64,000 nucleotides of DNA from Lyophyllum atratum (lineage: Eukaryota > Basidiomycota > Agaricomycetes > Agaricales > Lyophyllaceae). The translations under genes were made by a program, and so were the position numbers. The stretch lies in assembly GCA_014905825.1 (NCBI GenBank), contig JACGCN010000053.1, forward strand, positions 1 to 64,000, read 5' to 3'. Shown one piece after another: positions 46,130-59,893 of this stretch; position 1 is the first letter of the stretch, and every line of letters starts with the position of its first letter. Below the pieces are notes generated by a model that ran no database searches, had not been told where the DNA came from, and saw nothing but the letters and a program-made list of their open reading frames with translations.

Positions 46130-46513
46130 GTTAGATAATTCGATTTTTCTTGGATCTGGGTGATGGGGAGGGAAAGAGCGCGAATCTATTGCGGTTCCAG
46201 CTAAATAGTTTTCAGTCGGAAGCACCCAACGAGCGGAGCTGGAACTTGCAATTCAATTAGACGCGTGACGAGACGCGTCGACGGTCACGTGATGTTGAAA
46301 TGAATTGATCGGGGACCGTTCCAAATTTGCAGGGCTTCTGGAACTTGAAGGAGTCGAACACGAGGCAGTCGCCCACCGCAGTGCAGCTCTGGCACCACTG
46401 CTTCCACTGCCCTGCGCACCGCCTCTCGCCTTATCAGCCACGCCCCAGACGTTCCCTGCGTACCACTCAACCTTTAAAGGCTCTACGTCCGTCACCTAGA
46501 TCGCTTGACAGCC

Positions 46514-47724
46514 ATGGCTACTGGGCCTCCTGTGGCCCCTCCCTTGGGCAGCCCAACTCCACTTCCAGGACCCGGTGCGATAGTGCCTTCTAATGACCAG
46601 GTCTGTTCGTTATCTGTGCTATACCTACTACTCAACTCGACGAATTATTTCAGGTTGTCATAATATATGTCGTACGTCTCTCACTGTGGCGAAGAATTGG
46701 CAATTAATCCGTCAGGTAGATCCTCGCGATGGCCGTAATTATATTCGGCTTCTGGAATGTCCCCGTCGTCCGTAACTTCATCAACCCTCTCAAGCTCTTC
46801 ACCATCGGCCTCCACGAGTTCTGCCATATATCAGCTGTCCGTCTTACCACTTTCCTTCATCGGTGCAACCCTCACGCCACACATATTGCATCATAGGCTG
46901 TGCTAAGTGGAGGACGTATCTTAAGAATAACAATCGACCCACACGTCGGCGGCGCGACAATCGTGGAGGGCGGGAACCCGGCATTTATCCTCTCATCTGG
47001 TTACTTTGGGTCGACACTACTTGGAGGGCTTTTCGTTCTTGCGGGGTATAGTACGCTCGTCGCGAAGGTGATGAGCTTTGTGCTGGGGGTCGGGCTAATC
47101 ATGCCGCTCGCGCTTGTTCGGGACAAGCTGTGAGTTTTTGTGGTTGATTGACTGGATTTGCGTGTTGGTTGACCTGCTTTGAAGGACGATCGGTCTCACG
47201 GTATTCTATGAAGGGCTTCTCATTGCATTTTGGTTCATCGACCACGCGTGAGTCGAATCTGCTGTCCTAGCGTCAGCTGCTTACTCTTCATTTAGGCAAC
47301 CATTGCGGTGGTACTGCCTATTTATTGGCGTGATGAGGTATGCCCTCATAGAGCTATCTGGCACGCGTTACTGACCGATCCATCCAGTGTTCTATTTGTC
47401 GTGTGTGCGTGATGAGCTCTTTCCTGCCTTGAAAGATCATTGACACGCGTCCGCTTTCAAGGGGACGTGGCGGACGACCGTTTCTTCCACAAAACAAACG
47501 ATTCTGATGCGACTCAATTCTCATTATTATATCCACGAATAGGTCCACACAGTACGTGTCGCCTAACTTCGTACAGCAACCTCCTTTACTTAGTGATTTA
47601 TATGGCAGTCTGGGCCGCACTATGGATATTGTTTGAGATTGCGGTCCTGGCAGGTTTCATAGTGTTGGGTATTTATGCCTTCAAGGTGCGGCCGACCTAT
47701 GTGGATCCTGCTGTCATTTGCTGA
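46514..47724 (+). CDS. M50B-like membrane metallopeptidase
   Basis: Start MATGPPVAPPLGSPTPLPGP, proline-rich and cytosolic. First membrane helix ILAMAVIIFGFWNVPVV, then FTIGLHEFCHISA carrying an H-E-x-x-H zinc motif (H-E-F-C-H). Next comes VLSGGRILRITIDPHVGGAT with GGNPAFILSSGYFGSTLLGG, the conserved substrate-loop and glycine-rich helix of the M50B-like family. Further helices are VMSFVLGVGLIMPLAL, TIGLTVFYEGLLIAFWFIDH and RWYCLFIGVMSVLFVVWD. The segment DDRFFHKTNDSDATQFSLLY precedes the final helix VWAALWILFEIAVLAGFIVL. Six or seven small exons. Probably an intramembrane protease; substrate unknown. Confidence 0.82.
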
Positions 47725-48460
47725 ACGATTTCGTCGACATACAGCTTACCCAGGATCAAATGGACGCACAGGCTGGTAGGCATGCGTCCTCCTGCCATGA
47801 CCATAAAATTGTCTAACCGCGTCCCTCTTCCAGCGCAATTTCTTCCAACATGAACACTGAAAACACCGCCATGGTTCGGCCGACTTTGTATACTCATGAC
47901 ACTCCCGCGCTTGGGACTACGATACTAATCACGCTCAATCGACGCATCGCATCTGCATCTGCATATCACCTTCAATGGACATTTTTGTGTACGTAGTAAT
48001 ATCTTCATTACTTATCAACTTCTTCTCTCCGGCTCCGTGTTCTTGGGAGGAGGTGCAAAACAACTGTATTCCTGTCATTATACTACTATATTCGCATTAG
48101 ATATAAATTATATCCACACTTTCGCATTCTGCAAGGCAATTTTTTGTCACTGATAGTGGCTTGTTTGAGATGAGAATCAGCATGAGAACTTCGATCAGAG
48201 TCCTTGTCATTCCGGGATTTAAGGTGAGTCTTTCGTAGGTGTCGTAGGGATACATGAGATCTCACGACTGGCTATCAGCTATTAGCTGTCGTGCGGAGAA
48301 TAATTATCGTAAAATATTGAGTGAGGGCTGGTACGTAGCGTTCATAGTGAGGTGGCGGTGGTTCGAGAGCGGCGATAACCAAAAGGAGAATAGGCGTAAC
48401 GGATATGAGGAATAAAGAGAAAGTTCGGGAGCAAGTTAGTGCACGAATACGAAGGATAGA
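47725..48460. other. Intergenic between convergent M50B and FIS1
   Basis: 3' flanks of two convergent genes; AT-rich; no frame, RNA gene or repeat that I can support. Confidence 0.5.
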
Positions 48461-49141
48461 CTACCTGCGGGTTGCTCGCCGTACTAGACTGGCTAGGAGG
48501 ATTGTTCCTAGCGCCGCTGCACCCCCAGCTAGAGCCATGCCGATATATCCCTCTACAACGCCGATGGGTAAGCTGTTTCACAACCAGGCAGATTGGTAGG
48601 TACTGACCTCGAGCGACACCCTTGTCAATTAGTTGACCGAGTGACTGTGCCTGTAGATTTGTGGGCTCCTTTTCCATAAGGAGCCCTGGGAGGGGTTAAC
48701 TCCAGCGGACAGGAGGCATGTCCTAACCAGCGCACCATTAAACCGCTTCGCCTCCTCGAAGTTTCCCATCTTATAGTGACCCAGTGCCAGATAGTAGAGA
48801 CACTCTCTGCGCCGGGTAGGCTCTGCCCGATATATCTCTAGGTAGACCGTTTATTTAGTTTTGTCTCCGCAGCACCGCAACTAAGACACGCACCTTGCAG
48901 TAGCCGCACGCCTTCCACCTGGTGTTCACGCATCGGGCTCTTCACTAGTCCCCATGCGTAGTTGAACTTGGTTTGCACAGTAACATGTGCCTGCGCGAGC
49001 TCCTTCTCATGTTGTATCCGGAGAACCTGCTGCACATCAGCGCTGTAGACTTCAAGGATGCGAAAAGGAGTGCACATCTAATTCATCGTAAGATAACGAA
49101 ACTTCAGCGTCGGCAGCGTAGGGTAGCTCTGTGGCAGGCAT
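48461..49141 (-). CDS. FIS1: Mitochondrial fission protein Fis1
   Basis: Tail-anchored outer-membrane adaptor that recruits the Dnm1 fission GTPase. Short exons join in frame: [20 protein letters not shown], then [20 protein letters not shown] and [40 protein letters not shown] with [14 protein letters not shown], and [20 protein letters not shown]. The membrane anchor is [20 protein letters not shown] followed by SLVRRATRR and TAG at 48461. The two TPR-like helices and basic C-terminal tail are complete. Five exons; no single frame covers more than a fifth of it. Starts 122 bp from divergent U2AF2. Confidence 0.9.
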
Positions 49142-49263
49142 GATTGCGTAGACGGAGTAGTCAACGGATGCTGTGGATTCTGGAACGACTTTGGAGCGGA
49201 GTTCCAACTGCAGGTTCTCTCTCACCGTCACCACAAAATTCAACAAAAACAGCTCTGCTAGCC
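49142..49263. promoter_or_regulatory. Compact divergent promoter FIS1/U2AF2
   Basis: Only 122 bp separate the FIS1 start codon (49141, leftward) and the U2AF2 start codon (49264, rightward), so the 5' UTRs and core promoters must overlap. No clear TATA box. Confidence 0.6.
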
Positions 49264-51531
<2,268 letters not shown>

Positions 51532-52234
51532 AGACCGTGCTCCAAGAAGATGTGTGCATTTTTGTGATACTTTGCCCACACGCGGCACTTGGGTTGTGAA
51601 ATGGAGCTGCTCTTTTAGACTGCTCGCGGAACCTAGGTCATCTTCGCTAGTAACGTTGTATTCTGAACTTCGCGTATCTGCTTTGTTATTTATTCCTGCT
51701 GGAATTGATTTGATGCTTTTCCTTGGCTCAAGGCAAGTTATACGATGTTGATTCTTGAACAACCACATGACCGTAGTCTGCTGATGGGTTTGCCGTTGGT
51801 CGTTAACGACTTCAAGGCCTAGGCCTAAACACTCGAGATCGTCTTTTGCAATCCAGAAAAAACCCTGCCAGATGCGAACCATCGTCACGATGTTACTATT
51901 AGCTCTGTAGTACTAGAGCCACGGGCCTTATCCTAAGGATAATTTGCTGTCCACTATACGTCAAGCATCGAAGTAACTACAGTTCGATATGTTTTGCGAC
52001 TTCACCATCACACAGTGCGGGGGTGGGAAATTCCTTCGGGATCGACCGAGGATGCACGGTGACCTCACGTCTGTTCACGTTCAGTGGTCTTCATACGACT
52101 CGGACTACGCAAGGCTAACTAGCCGTGAAGCACTCGAGGTATGTTTCCATATCTTTTTTATTTCTATTCTGCCATGTAAGCTATACTAAAAGTGCCAGGC
52201 TCTTTCATCAAGGCCGAAGTTCAAACCTCAAAGA
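51532..52234. other. Intergenic: U2AF2 3' flank and COX23 5' flank
   Basis: The frame at 51989-52189 has no motif and may be COX23 leader. No other feature seen. An extra 5' exon of COX23 cannot be excluded. Confidence 0.45.
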
Positions 52235-52666
52235 ATGACCCAGAGCGGAGGACCTGTTGAATCGCCCGAAGTGAATGTGAAACCGCTCGACTACAGAGAG
52301 CAGTTCCAAGTAAGTTCAACCTGATTATCGCTTCACTAACTCCAATCTCCATATTACAAGGGTCGTCATGTAACCTCCCAGTTCATTGAGTGCGTGTCCT
52401 TTCTCGCGTCTCCGACGAGCCATGACCCATCCCTTGCATAGCCCGTGCGCTGCCGCCGCCAAAGCCTCTATGGACTGCATGAACCGGCACGACTACGATC
52501 GCGACTTCTGCTTGGAATACTTTCAAGCCTACCGTGATTGCAAAAGCACCTGGGTTCGCGTTTCCCCATCCTTCCTCTGCAAAACAATTGACCAACTACA
52601 ACTATGCCATGACATTAGATACAGCAGAGGAGAGATGACCGACGAGCAGGACGCCCAACGAAATAA
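52235..52666 (+). CDS. COX23: Cox23-like twin CX9C intermembrane-space protein
   Basis: Small mitochondrial protein for copper delivery/assembly of cytochrome c oxidase, imported by the Mia40 relay. Start MTQSGGPVESPEVNVKPLDY, with introns after REQFQ, after QFID and after CKSTW. The CHCH core is DPCAAAAKASMDCMNRHDYD followed by DFCLEYFQAYRDCKSTW: two C-x9-C helices. The last exon gives IQQRRDDRRAGRPTK before TAA at 52664-52666. About 79 residues. The DPC...YDRDFC pattern matches Cox23 more than Cox17 or Cmc1. Confidence 0.85.
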
Positions 52667-52808
52667 ACGGAATATAAATGGCACAAGCATCTACGTAGCT
52701 GGCCATGTATGTATACCAGCTCCAGGGAAATAATGTGCAAGTAATTAACACCGTCCGGGGGGAGAATCAAAATCATAAATACGGGACAGCATGTCACCAC
52801 CAATCGTT

Positions 52809-55281
52809 TCATATGCGCCGCTGTGAGTGTGCAGCCTTCAGCCGTCCGTTCCAATTACCGGGCCCGAAGCCGCGGTCCTTGCCCAGCGCCTGATCTACAA
52901 CGTGCATCATGGCCAGGACTTTCTCCTCCTCCCACTTCTTGCCCACTATTTGGATGCCGACGGGCATACCGGCACACTCCGCTGGGTTATACAGAGGTTT
53001 CTTACCAGCGTAGAGCCCCGTCGCGAAGAGCTGCGAGCCGAGGCCCGGGCCTTTCCTCCACTCATCCGTGACTTGATCTTTCACTGGGTCCACACGCGTG
53101 ACGGGAAGACATCCTGCCGGAGCGTCCAAGACATTGTACAGAACGGTGGATGCCGCCAGACCAGAGAAGTTGTCGCAACCACTGCATGCAGCTCATTAAT
53201 CTGTCCGTTATTCCGCTTCTGGGTATCTCTACATACCCGTTAGGGAGCTGTGGCACGGCCTGCACAGGCGCGATGATTGCATCGAAGTTATATTTGTTCC
53301 ACACCTAAGGAGTACTAATGATCAGACTGGTTGAGGCTGTTATTCTCAATAGATGTCATACCTCAACGTTGAAAGATCTGACGAAAGCATCTCGCTCTGC
53401 AACAAGCTCTGTATACTCGCCTACATTGCGCACTCTGGCAGATCTGACCATGTTCGCAAACACTGGGTCATGGAAGAATGTCTCTACGACCCAAGCAGCA
53501 AAAGTCCGCACGAATGCTACGGTCGTTCTTGAGCAACTGTTTATCTAGGCGGTAATTGCTGGCACTCACAATACATCTTGGGGCCCATTGTTACCAAGGA
53601 CAGACTTGTTTCCTAATTGAACGAATCATATCAATTTTCACCGCCACTGTGACATTAAAATGGGACTGTCTACCTTGGTATCAGGCCCTAAATGGCTGAG
53701 CATCTTCTTGTACCCGTCCGCAGATGAGAGGCCGACCAAAATGTTGAACGCTTCGGAAACTGGATTAATGAGGGAAATCAAGTCATTATCCTGTGCGTAT
53801 GCCTGAACGGTGGAAGGGGGGACTCGCCACCAGGCACATCAAACTCAATGCACTCATGACCTTGCTTCCGAAGAGCTTCGACGGTCTCTAGAACGGCGCG
53901 TTTACATGCTGGAGACGCCTTGGCATGGTTATCTGTAGTCCGAGATGTCAGATTGGAAAGAAAGTGTCTATGGCGTGAACTAGTGACCTGAGGTGTAATA
54001 GCCGAAGCGCAGCTTGGAGGGGAGCGTTACTTCACGGTATGGTAAAGGAGGAACACTTTGATCATGGCTTTGGACGCCCATGAACTGCCGAGAAACCAAT
54101 TGCAAGTCGTCAATAGAGCTTCAAAACAAGAATGAGAACCCGTCTTGAACTTGAAGTGGGATATCACTCACCGACTCATCGGCCCGACCACAGTCTTGAT
54201 CCCCTCGAATCCGGGCACAGGGCCTGGTAAATAGTCAGGCTGATGTGCAGTCGCTAATGACGTTCGCAAACATACCACGAGAGCCGAAGGTACTGAACCT
54301 CGCCGTAGAAGGTTTAAGGGAGTATATTCCGCAGTAAGCGGCGGGTATACGGAGACTCCCTCCGATATCACTGCCAATACCTATGGCAGAGCCATCCATT
54401 GCAAGGAGCGCAGCCTCCCCGCCGGAGCTGCCTCCACTGGTATATTTATCGTTGTAGGGATTGGTTGTACGACCCCAGAGAGGATTCTTGCACTCGAAGG
54501 CGAACATCGTCTGAGGGACGTTAGTCTTCACAAACAGGACCGCGCCAGCCGCGAGGAATTGAGCCACAAGCTGACGGGATGTAAGTCGAAGTAAATCATC
54601 AGCGCCGATAGAGATGTTACTCACATCGGCATTGGTCGTCGCAGGATTATTCGCCCACTGCGAAAAGCCTATAGTGGTATCGTAGCCAATAATGTCAACT
54701 GTCAATCAAGTACATCAGTGGCACTGGACATAAACATGTGGAACCGAATTTACACTGGTCCTTGAAACTCGTCTGACGAATGCAAAAAGTCAAAATTGAG
54801 CGCCTACTTAGTAACTATGGTGAGAGGATGACCGACCGGCACACCGTGTAGAGGTCCTCGCAGCTTCTTGGTGGACGCAAATTCATGATCTAACTCCTGG
54901 GCTTGTGCGCGGGCCCAATCGAACATCACTATTTCAGAAATTTCGAATCATACGACCAGACCTAAGCATTCGGAGACAAACCTTCCGTGAGGCAATTTGT
55001 CGTCGCGTGTGCGTATGCAGCTCGGGTAATGTACGCTTCCACTACCTCTGACGCGGTCCATTCACCCTTCTCGATGTGGGAGACGATCTGAGTGGCTGTT
55101 TTACGCGATACACGTCACCGGAGAGTGTGGAAATGACGGTGAACGACTCGCCTGTAGCATCCGTGAACTGATCATGGTCGGAAGATATAGTCGGAGGTGT
55201 TCCGACACTGGCGAGAGCCAGCTTCTGCTGAGCGCGCTTCGAGTTAATGATTGAATGGTTGGAGGGGGAGAATGGCCACAT
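52809..55281 (-). CDS. Amidase-signature enzyme (acetamidase-like)
   Basis: Hydrolyses amides with a Ser-cisSer-Lys triad. The ATG at 55281 opens MWPFSPSNHSIINSKRAQQK. A GC-AG intron (55151-55096) joins QFTDAT to ATQIVSHIEKGEWTASEVVE. The catalytic core has LFVKTNVPQTM (Lys), TSGGSSGGEAALLA (cis-Ser) and GIGSDIGGSLRIPAAY (Ser nucleophile). Downstream exons read PVPGFEGIKTVVGPMSR, DDLQLVSRQFMGVQ, KRAVLETVEALRKQGHECIE, FNILVGLSSADGYKKMLSHL and FVRTFAAWVVETFFHDP. The C-terminal part includes NKYNFDAIIAPVQAVPQLPN, GLAASTVLYNVLDAPAGCLP and AECAGMPVGIQIVGKKWEEE. About ten introns; frame intact throughout. Closest in pattern to fungal acetamidases; fatty-acid amide substrates are possible. Confidence 0.88.
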
Positions 55282-57140
55282 CTTGCTGGTGCAGTCAATA
55301 GCTTAGGCTGCTTTGAATTCCCTGCCTTGAAAATTTGATGGGTATATGATGTTGTGATGAATTAGCCCGCTAAGTACACAAGGGCAGTACAGACCGTGGA
55401 ATATTAAAATGATGTTGTGACTGACAGAGACATGGCTTGTCCCCAAGTGGCAGGTAAATGAAACCCTTCCAAGGGAACGAGGATCACGCCGGCGGGGGTT
55501 CCGGCTCCAGTTGTCAGTCAGCCGGTGCGATCGGTGATGGTACCTCTCGCTTCTCGAATAGGCTCTCTTCAGCACTTCGAATGTAAATCCTTCCTCTTCC
55601 CAGAAGATCATAAGGGCCCCTCAACCGAGCTCTCTCCCTGACCTATTGATTCTGTCAACCCGCTGCGCCTTTGCCGACGGTATCGCTTAGACAAACATAC
55701 CTAGGTGGTATGAAGAATAGACCCCTTTAACTTCGACGGTACTGTATATATTGGGGCGGCGCGAACAAGACTTCGCGACTCGTCTCCTTTCCTCATCAGA
55801 TGAATGTGCCATGCCCACTTTCTGCGCAGATGGACTTGAACACGAATCCCGCCGGAATCTTTCATTGCTAGGAGTAACTTCTCAAGTCACAATATGGGAT
55901 CCCTGAGGGCTACGGTGACATGGGTAACCTGTATCAGACGGTATGACTCCCCGAGCTATCCCGCCAGGACAGTCCAGAACAAAAGGGCGAACTTTCAGCT
56001 GTTCAAAGGCCGTCTATATGATGCTAAATCCGCAATGAATTCGATACCTAGTCAGTCGAACTAGTGATATTGGTTGCGGATGGGATGACGGAAGTGACGG
56101 ACTCGGACTAAACATGACCCGCAGAATTACCGCAATGAGGCTACCCTGCAACTTTCCATCTTTCCAAGGAAGACACGCCTCCACACGCCATACGTTCACC
56201 ACGGAATGATACCAGACCAAATTCCCACCGTCGGCGGTCGGAAGACAAGCCTGCCTCCGTCGAAGAAGCATATTATGTATGTACAGTCGAATCTGTCATA
56301 ACCCATAGCTGTAATATTAACCCATAATCTGCTATAACGCATAGGTTTCAGTTTCCACCGACTTACAGAGCTTTCCCTATAATCACCTCTCTTATAACCC
56401 ATAATCTGTAATAACCCATAGCTTTTGGCTTCCACCGACTGCTATGGGTAAAGGCAGAGTTGACTGTATATGTAACAGTCTCCGGGTAACATCCTACCGT
56501 CCTCTCTTACACCTCATGTCTCCGACCTTCGGGAGGCTTCAACACGATAGCCAAGGCTCGTCACCTCTGCGACGACCATACCACGGGATCCACCCCTTCA
56601 TACATACCCTGTCCTAATCAGTCCTACCGGTTGGATCCGTCCAGCGCCTTTCGAGATAAGATACCTCTAACGGTATGGACATACAGACTTATCTGTCCAC
56701 CATCTCATACGTTTCCGTTAATAGAATCATTCCTCAAAAGTCATAGCACGCGAAATTCAGTCAGGTGGTGTTGTGTTTTCAATTGATTCTAGCCTTTGGA
56801 GGCACTGATACCTGCGGGTGGTTCAGCTTGGGTTCAGCGGCGTTGGAGCTCTGTGTCGCCACAAGCCACCAGGCACCGTTCCGCAAAACCCCTCATATGT
56901 CGCCCGCGTCTTACTGCGGGCCGCAGGAAGCCGCTTTAGGGTTGTTGTCCAAAGCCTTTGATGCCATCACCAAAATTGCTCAACCACGGACCTATTTAAT
57001 GATCGATCTCCACGGTCCTGCATCCTCGAATCTCTGTTCTACAAAATCGAGTTTCGCAGGCTTTGCGCCCGGTACGTCTTGCTCAGCATATAGAAAACTG
57101 CCCCAGAATTTAATCAAGTTTCCCCCTCCAGTCGATCGTC
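55282..57140. other. Intergenic with a MITE
   Basis: 1.86 kb between divergent genes. Apart from the MITE at 56284-56466 I see no gene; short frames such as 56014-56271 and 56765-57154 lack motifs, and the latter overlaps the transporter start in another frame. Confidence 0.5.
56284..56466. mobile_element. 183-bp MITE, mariner/pogo-like
   Basis: Terminal inverted repeats CAGTCGAATCTGTC (left) and CAGTCAACTCTGCC (right, reverse complement) match at 11 of 14 bases. The element is flanked by TA on both sides (56282-56283 and 56467-56468), the target duplication of Tc1/mariner/pogo elements. Inside, ATAACCCATA-type motifs and TTCCACCGACT occur twice each. No coding capacity. Confidence 0.75.
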
Positions 57141-59024
57141 ATGTCTGTTGCTAGCCACCGGAACGACGACATGAAGAAGACCGAGTCCCTCATCGAGGTT
57201 GACCGCCCTGTATCTCTTGATCTGGGTCATGCCATCGCCAGTCGCCCTCCGATGATCTACAACTCTCCAAAGGCCTTCATACAGAGCTTTGGACGGCGCA
57301 TGAAGAGCATTTGGACCCCCCGCTTCGCCTGGGCACTTTTTTGTGGACAGCTTGTCTCCCTGTGTATCACTTGCACGAACGTCACCACGACCGAGCTGGT
57401 GAGCCGGAACTGGGCCCTCCCTACCACACAGACCTTTTTCTTGTGCGTAAGATCATGCTCTAGGGTATCAGACTCGCCGGCGCTTACTACTTGCACACAG
57501 ATATTTTTCTTTATTCGCGATCTATACACCTTACACAATATACCAATGTGCGTTTCTTGCGATAAAATATTTGCCTCGTACTGATTATGGTTCCAGATGG
57601 GTTCAGAGGCTGGGGAAACATGGTGCTTCGAGATGGATGGAAATGTACGTTGGTAATCGATGGATCTGAGTTAGCGCCAAGACTGATTCCACCGCTGCCT
57701 ACAGATTTTATTTTGGCTGCATGCGATGTTGAAGGGAACTTCCTTGTGGTCAAGGTACGTACTTAAAGTGCTTAAAATGACGATTTTGCATCTAAGATGG
57801 TCTAGGCATACCAATATACGGATTTACTATCGTGCATGTTACTGGACGCGTAAGTTTTGCCTCGTCAGCATATTCTTCCTTTTCTTCTTCTCATTACATG
57901 TATATCCAGCTGGGCAATACCCGTTTGCATGTTCTTTTCCTGGGTCTACATGCGCCCAAGATACCACTGGACCCAAATCTTAGTATGTTCTAATGGCATC
58001 GGTAGATATTTTTTCCTCACAGATTTTAGGGCGTCCTTATTTGTGTTGCTGGCCTCGGGCTGCTAGTTGCCTCTGACCAGATTACCGATAAGGACTGGTC
58101 GGCGCTCAACCGAGCGAAAGGTGATGGCTTCATGATTGCTGGAGCAACTCTATACGGATTCAGTGGGCATTGTACACTTTTCATGCGGCACAGGGCTAAT
58201 GTCGTCGTCCCACAGCGAACGCGACGGAGGAGTTCTTCGTCAGGAAGCGCCCTCTCTACGAGGTTTGCCTTTATCATATCTTCCATACCAGGGACTGAAT
58301 CTAGGATCGCAAGGTTGTCGGTCAACTTGGATTGTATGGAACTCTCATTAATGGAATCCAAGCCGCCGGGCTGGAGCACAATGGGATGAAGCTTGCTTCC
58401 TGGAACCGCATGACAAGTAAAGCACGTTCCTCTCGGAAGTTGCTTCTGCTAACCATTGCATTTTCGTCTAGTCGGTCTTCTGGTAGCCTACACGGGAGGT
58501 TTGTTGAAATCCTCATATGTGGATGCTGTTGAATCTTTCTGATCTTCTCGGTTTAGCTATGTTTATTCTGTACACCGTTGCTCCCATGCTCTATCGTCTG
58601 GCATCGTCTACGTACTATAACCTCAGCCTGCTTTCCAGCGATTTCTGGGGGCTTCTCTTCGGTATGTAATTATATCTCTGGCTACTTGTGCTTATGCTAA
58701 TTCGGGCTCTGCTGTTAGGACTGTTCCTCTACGTAAGATTAGATTATACTTGACATCTTTGCAGCTTTGGTTCACGAGTTTTCACAGCACTATCACCCGT
58801 ACTGGCTTTACTTCGTCGCGTTTGTTGTCATCATCGCTGGTCTCATCACTTACTTCTGGTACTCAACGCGTAAGTGTCTACTATCATGTATACAAGACCC
58901 TGTCCATACTAAAACCCACCGATTAGCCGAAGAGCAAGGAGATACAAACCCTACCGTCCCTTCATACGTCAATAAACGAGGGGCCACTGAGGAACCTCTG
59001 GCCCCACATGGAAGCCTGGCTTGA
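57141..59024 (+). CDS. SLC35F1/F2-type solute transporter
   Basis: Ten-helix drug/metabolite-type transporter. Start MSVASHRNDDMKKTESLIEV; first helix RFAWALFCGQLVSLCITCTN. Central exons give YFILAACDVEGNFLVVKAYQ with YTDLLSCMLLDAWAIPVCMF, the hallmark of the SLC35F group, then FSWVYMRPRYHWTQILGV. GLGLLVASDQITDKDWSALN and GDGFMIAGATLYGFS follow, then NATEEFFVRKRPLYE, GLYGTLINGIQAAGLEH, LYRLASSTYYNLSLLSSDFW and the last helix HPYWLYFVAFVVIIAGLITY. The tail ends APHGSLA. Many very short exons. Substrate and compartment unknown. Confidence 0.85.
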
Positions 59025-59329
59025 GAGGTGTGCTGGAACGAGGTTTGATTATTATATCTATGTTTTTTACGACCTGAGAGGATGATATGAATTATGCTTT
59101 GACAATGTACAATGTTAAGGATGGAGCAAGACGATGGAAATATACAGTAATGAGCGAGGTGACGAGAATAAGAGTAGATGGATGACTTTGAAAGCCGGAC
59201 GGGGGAAAGGCTAACTTCGACAAGGGCGTGAAGAAAGGAGCAGGGTAATGAAGATGATAACCACGAATGCGGCGACGAGAACGAGGCTGCAGGTCGGATG
59301 AAAAAACGGAGAGGATAGGACGGGTTTAA

Positions 59330-59893
59330 TCAAACAAGGCGGGGAGGGTTCTTTCGTTCCTCCTCCATTTGCTTGTCGCGTTCTGCCCGGTGTTCTGCAA
59401 GTTTCTGCAACATAGAGGTCAGCGGTTATCCCGGCGTCCCTATAACACGTGCGTACAGCTTTCAGAACTTCGACAGTCGTCAAAACAGTGTCAAGTGTTG
59501 CTTCCGATAATTCCGCCAACTAGAACCCAATGCTTAGCACCATCCACTCGTGTACGGGGAGTCCAGATGTCCACTCACTTTATCACCGGCAGACTGACTC
59601 AGTTCCGCCATGCGCTGTTTCTCCTCGTCCCAGTCATCATTGCTTACTTCCGCCGGCGGTATTCCATTGATCGCCCTCGTCACTCGGCGTGTGCTCCAAG
59701 GGTCCGCATCGGAATGTGATGAGAGGACCGGCGTCTGGACAGGAGCGCGGATGCAGTGGTGGTTTGACCCGCCATGTCGTCCCTCTTTGTGCTTGATCCA
59801 CCAGGTCGCGGTAGCAGCACCGATGAAAAACCAAACGAGGCGGCTTGGTCCGCGGTGCCAATGCCAGTGCGGGACAGAGCTGTAGGGATGCAT
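59330..59893 (-). CDS. Small single-pass membrane protein, unknown function
   Basis: Three exons join in phase: MHPYSSVPHWHWHRGPSRLV with WFFIGAATATWWIKHKEGRH, WSTRRVTRAINGIPPAEVSN and DDWDEEKQRMAELSQSAGDK; then LAELSEATLDTVLTTVEVLK; then KLAEHRAERDKQMEEERKNP before TGA at 59330. A single hydrophobic segment near residues 17-33 (LVWFFIGAATATWW) follows a His/Arg-rich N-terminus; the C-terminal half is a charged helix, probably coiled coil. Topology suggests an N-terminally anchored protein. I recall similar short hypothetical proteins in other mushrooms but no function. Confidence 0.65.

Noticed and set aside
48660..48760. Possible structured RNA or tRNA near GTTAACTCCAGCGG
   Set aside because: The stretch is explained by FIS1 exons and an intron on the minus strand ([20 protein letters not shown] and [11 protein letters not shown]).
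55100..55281. Apparent frameshift in the amidase first exon
   Set aside because: A 56-nt GC-AG intron restores the family sequence exactly, so no lesion is needed.
56765..57154. Plus-strand 129-aa frame before the transporter
   Set aside because: No motif, overlaps the transporter start in another frame, and looks like 5' leader sequence.
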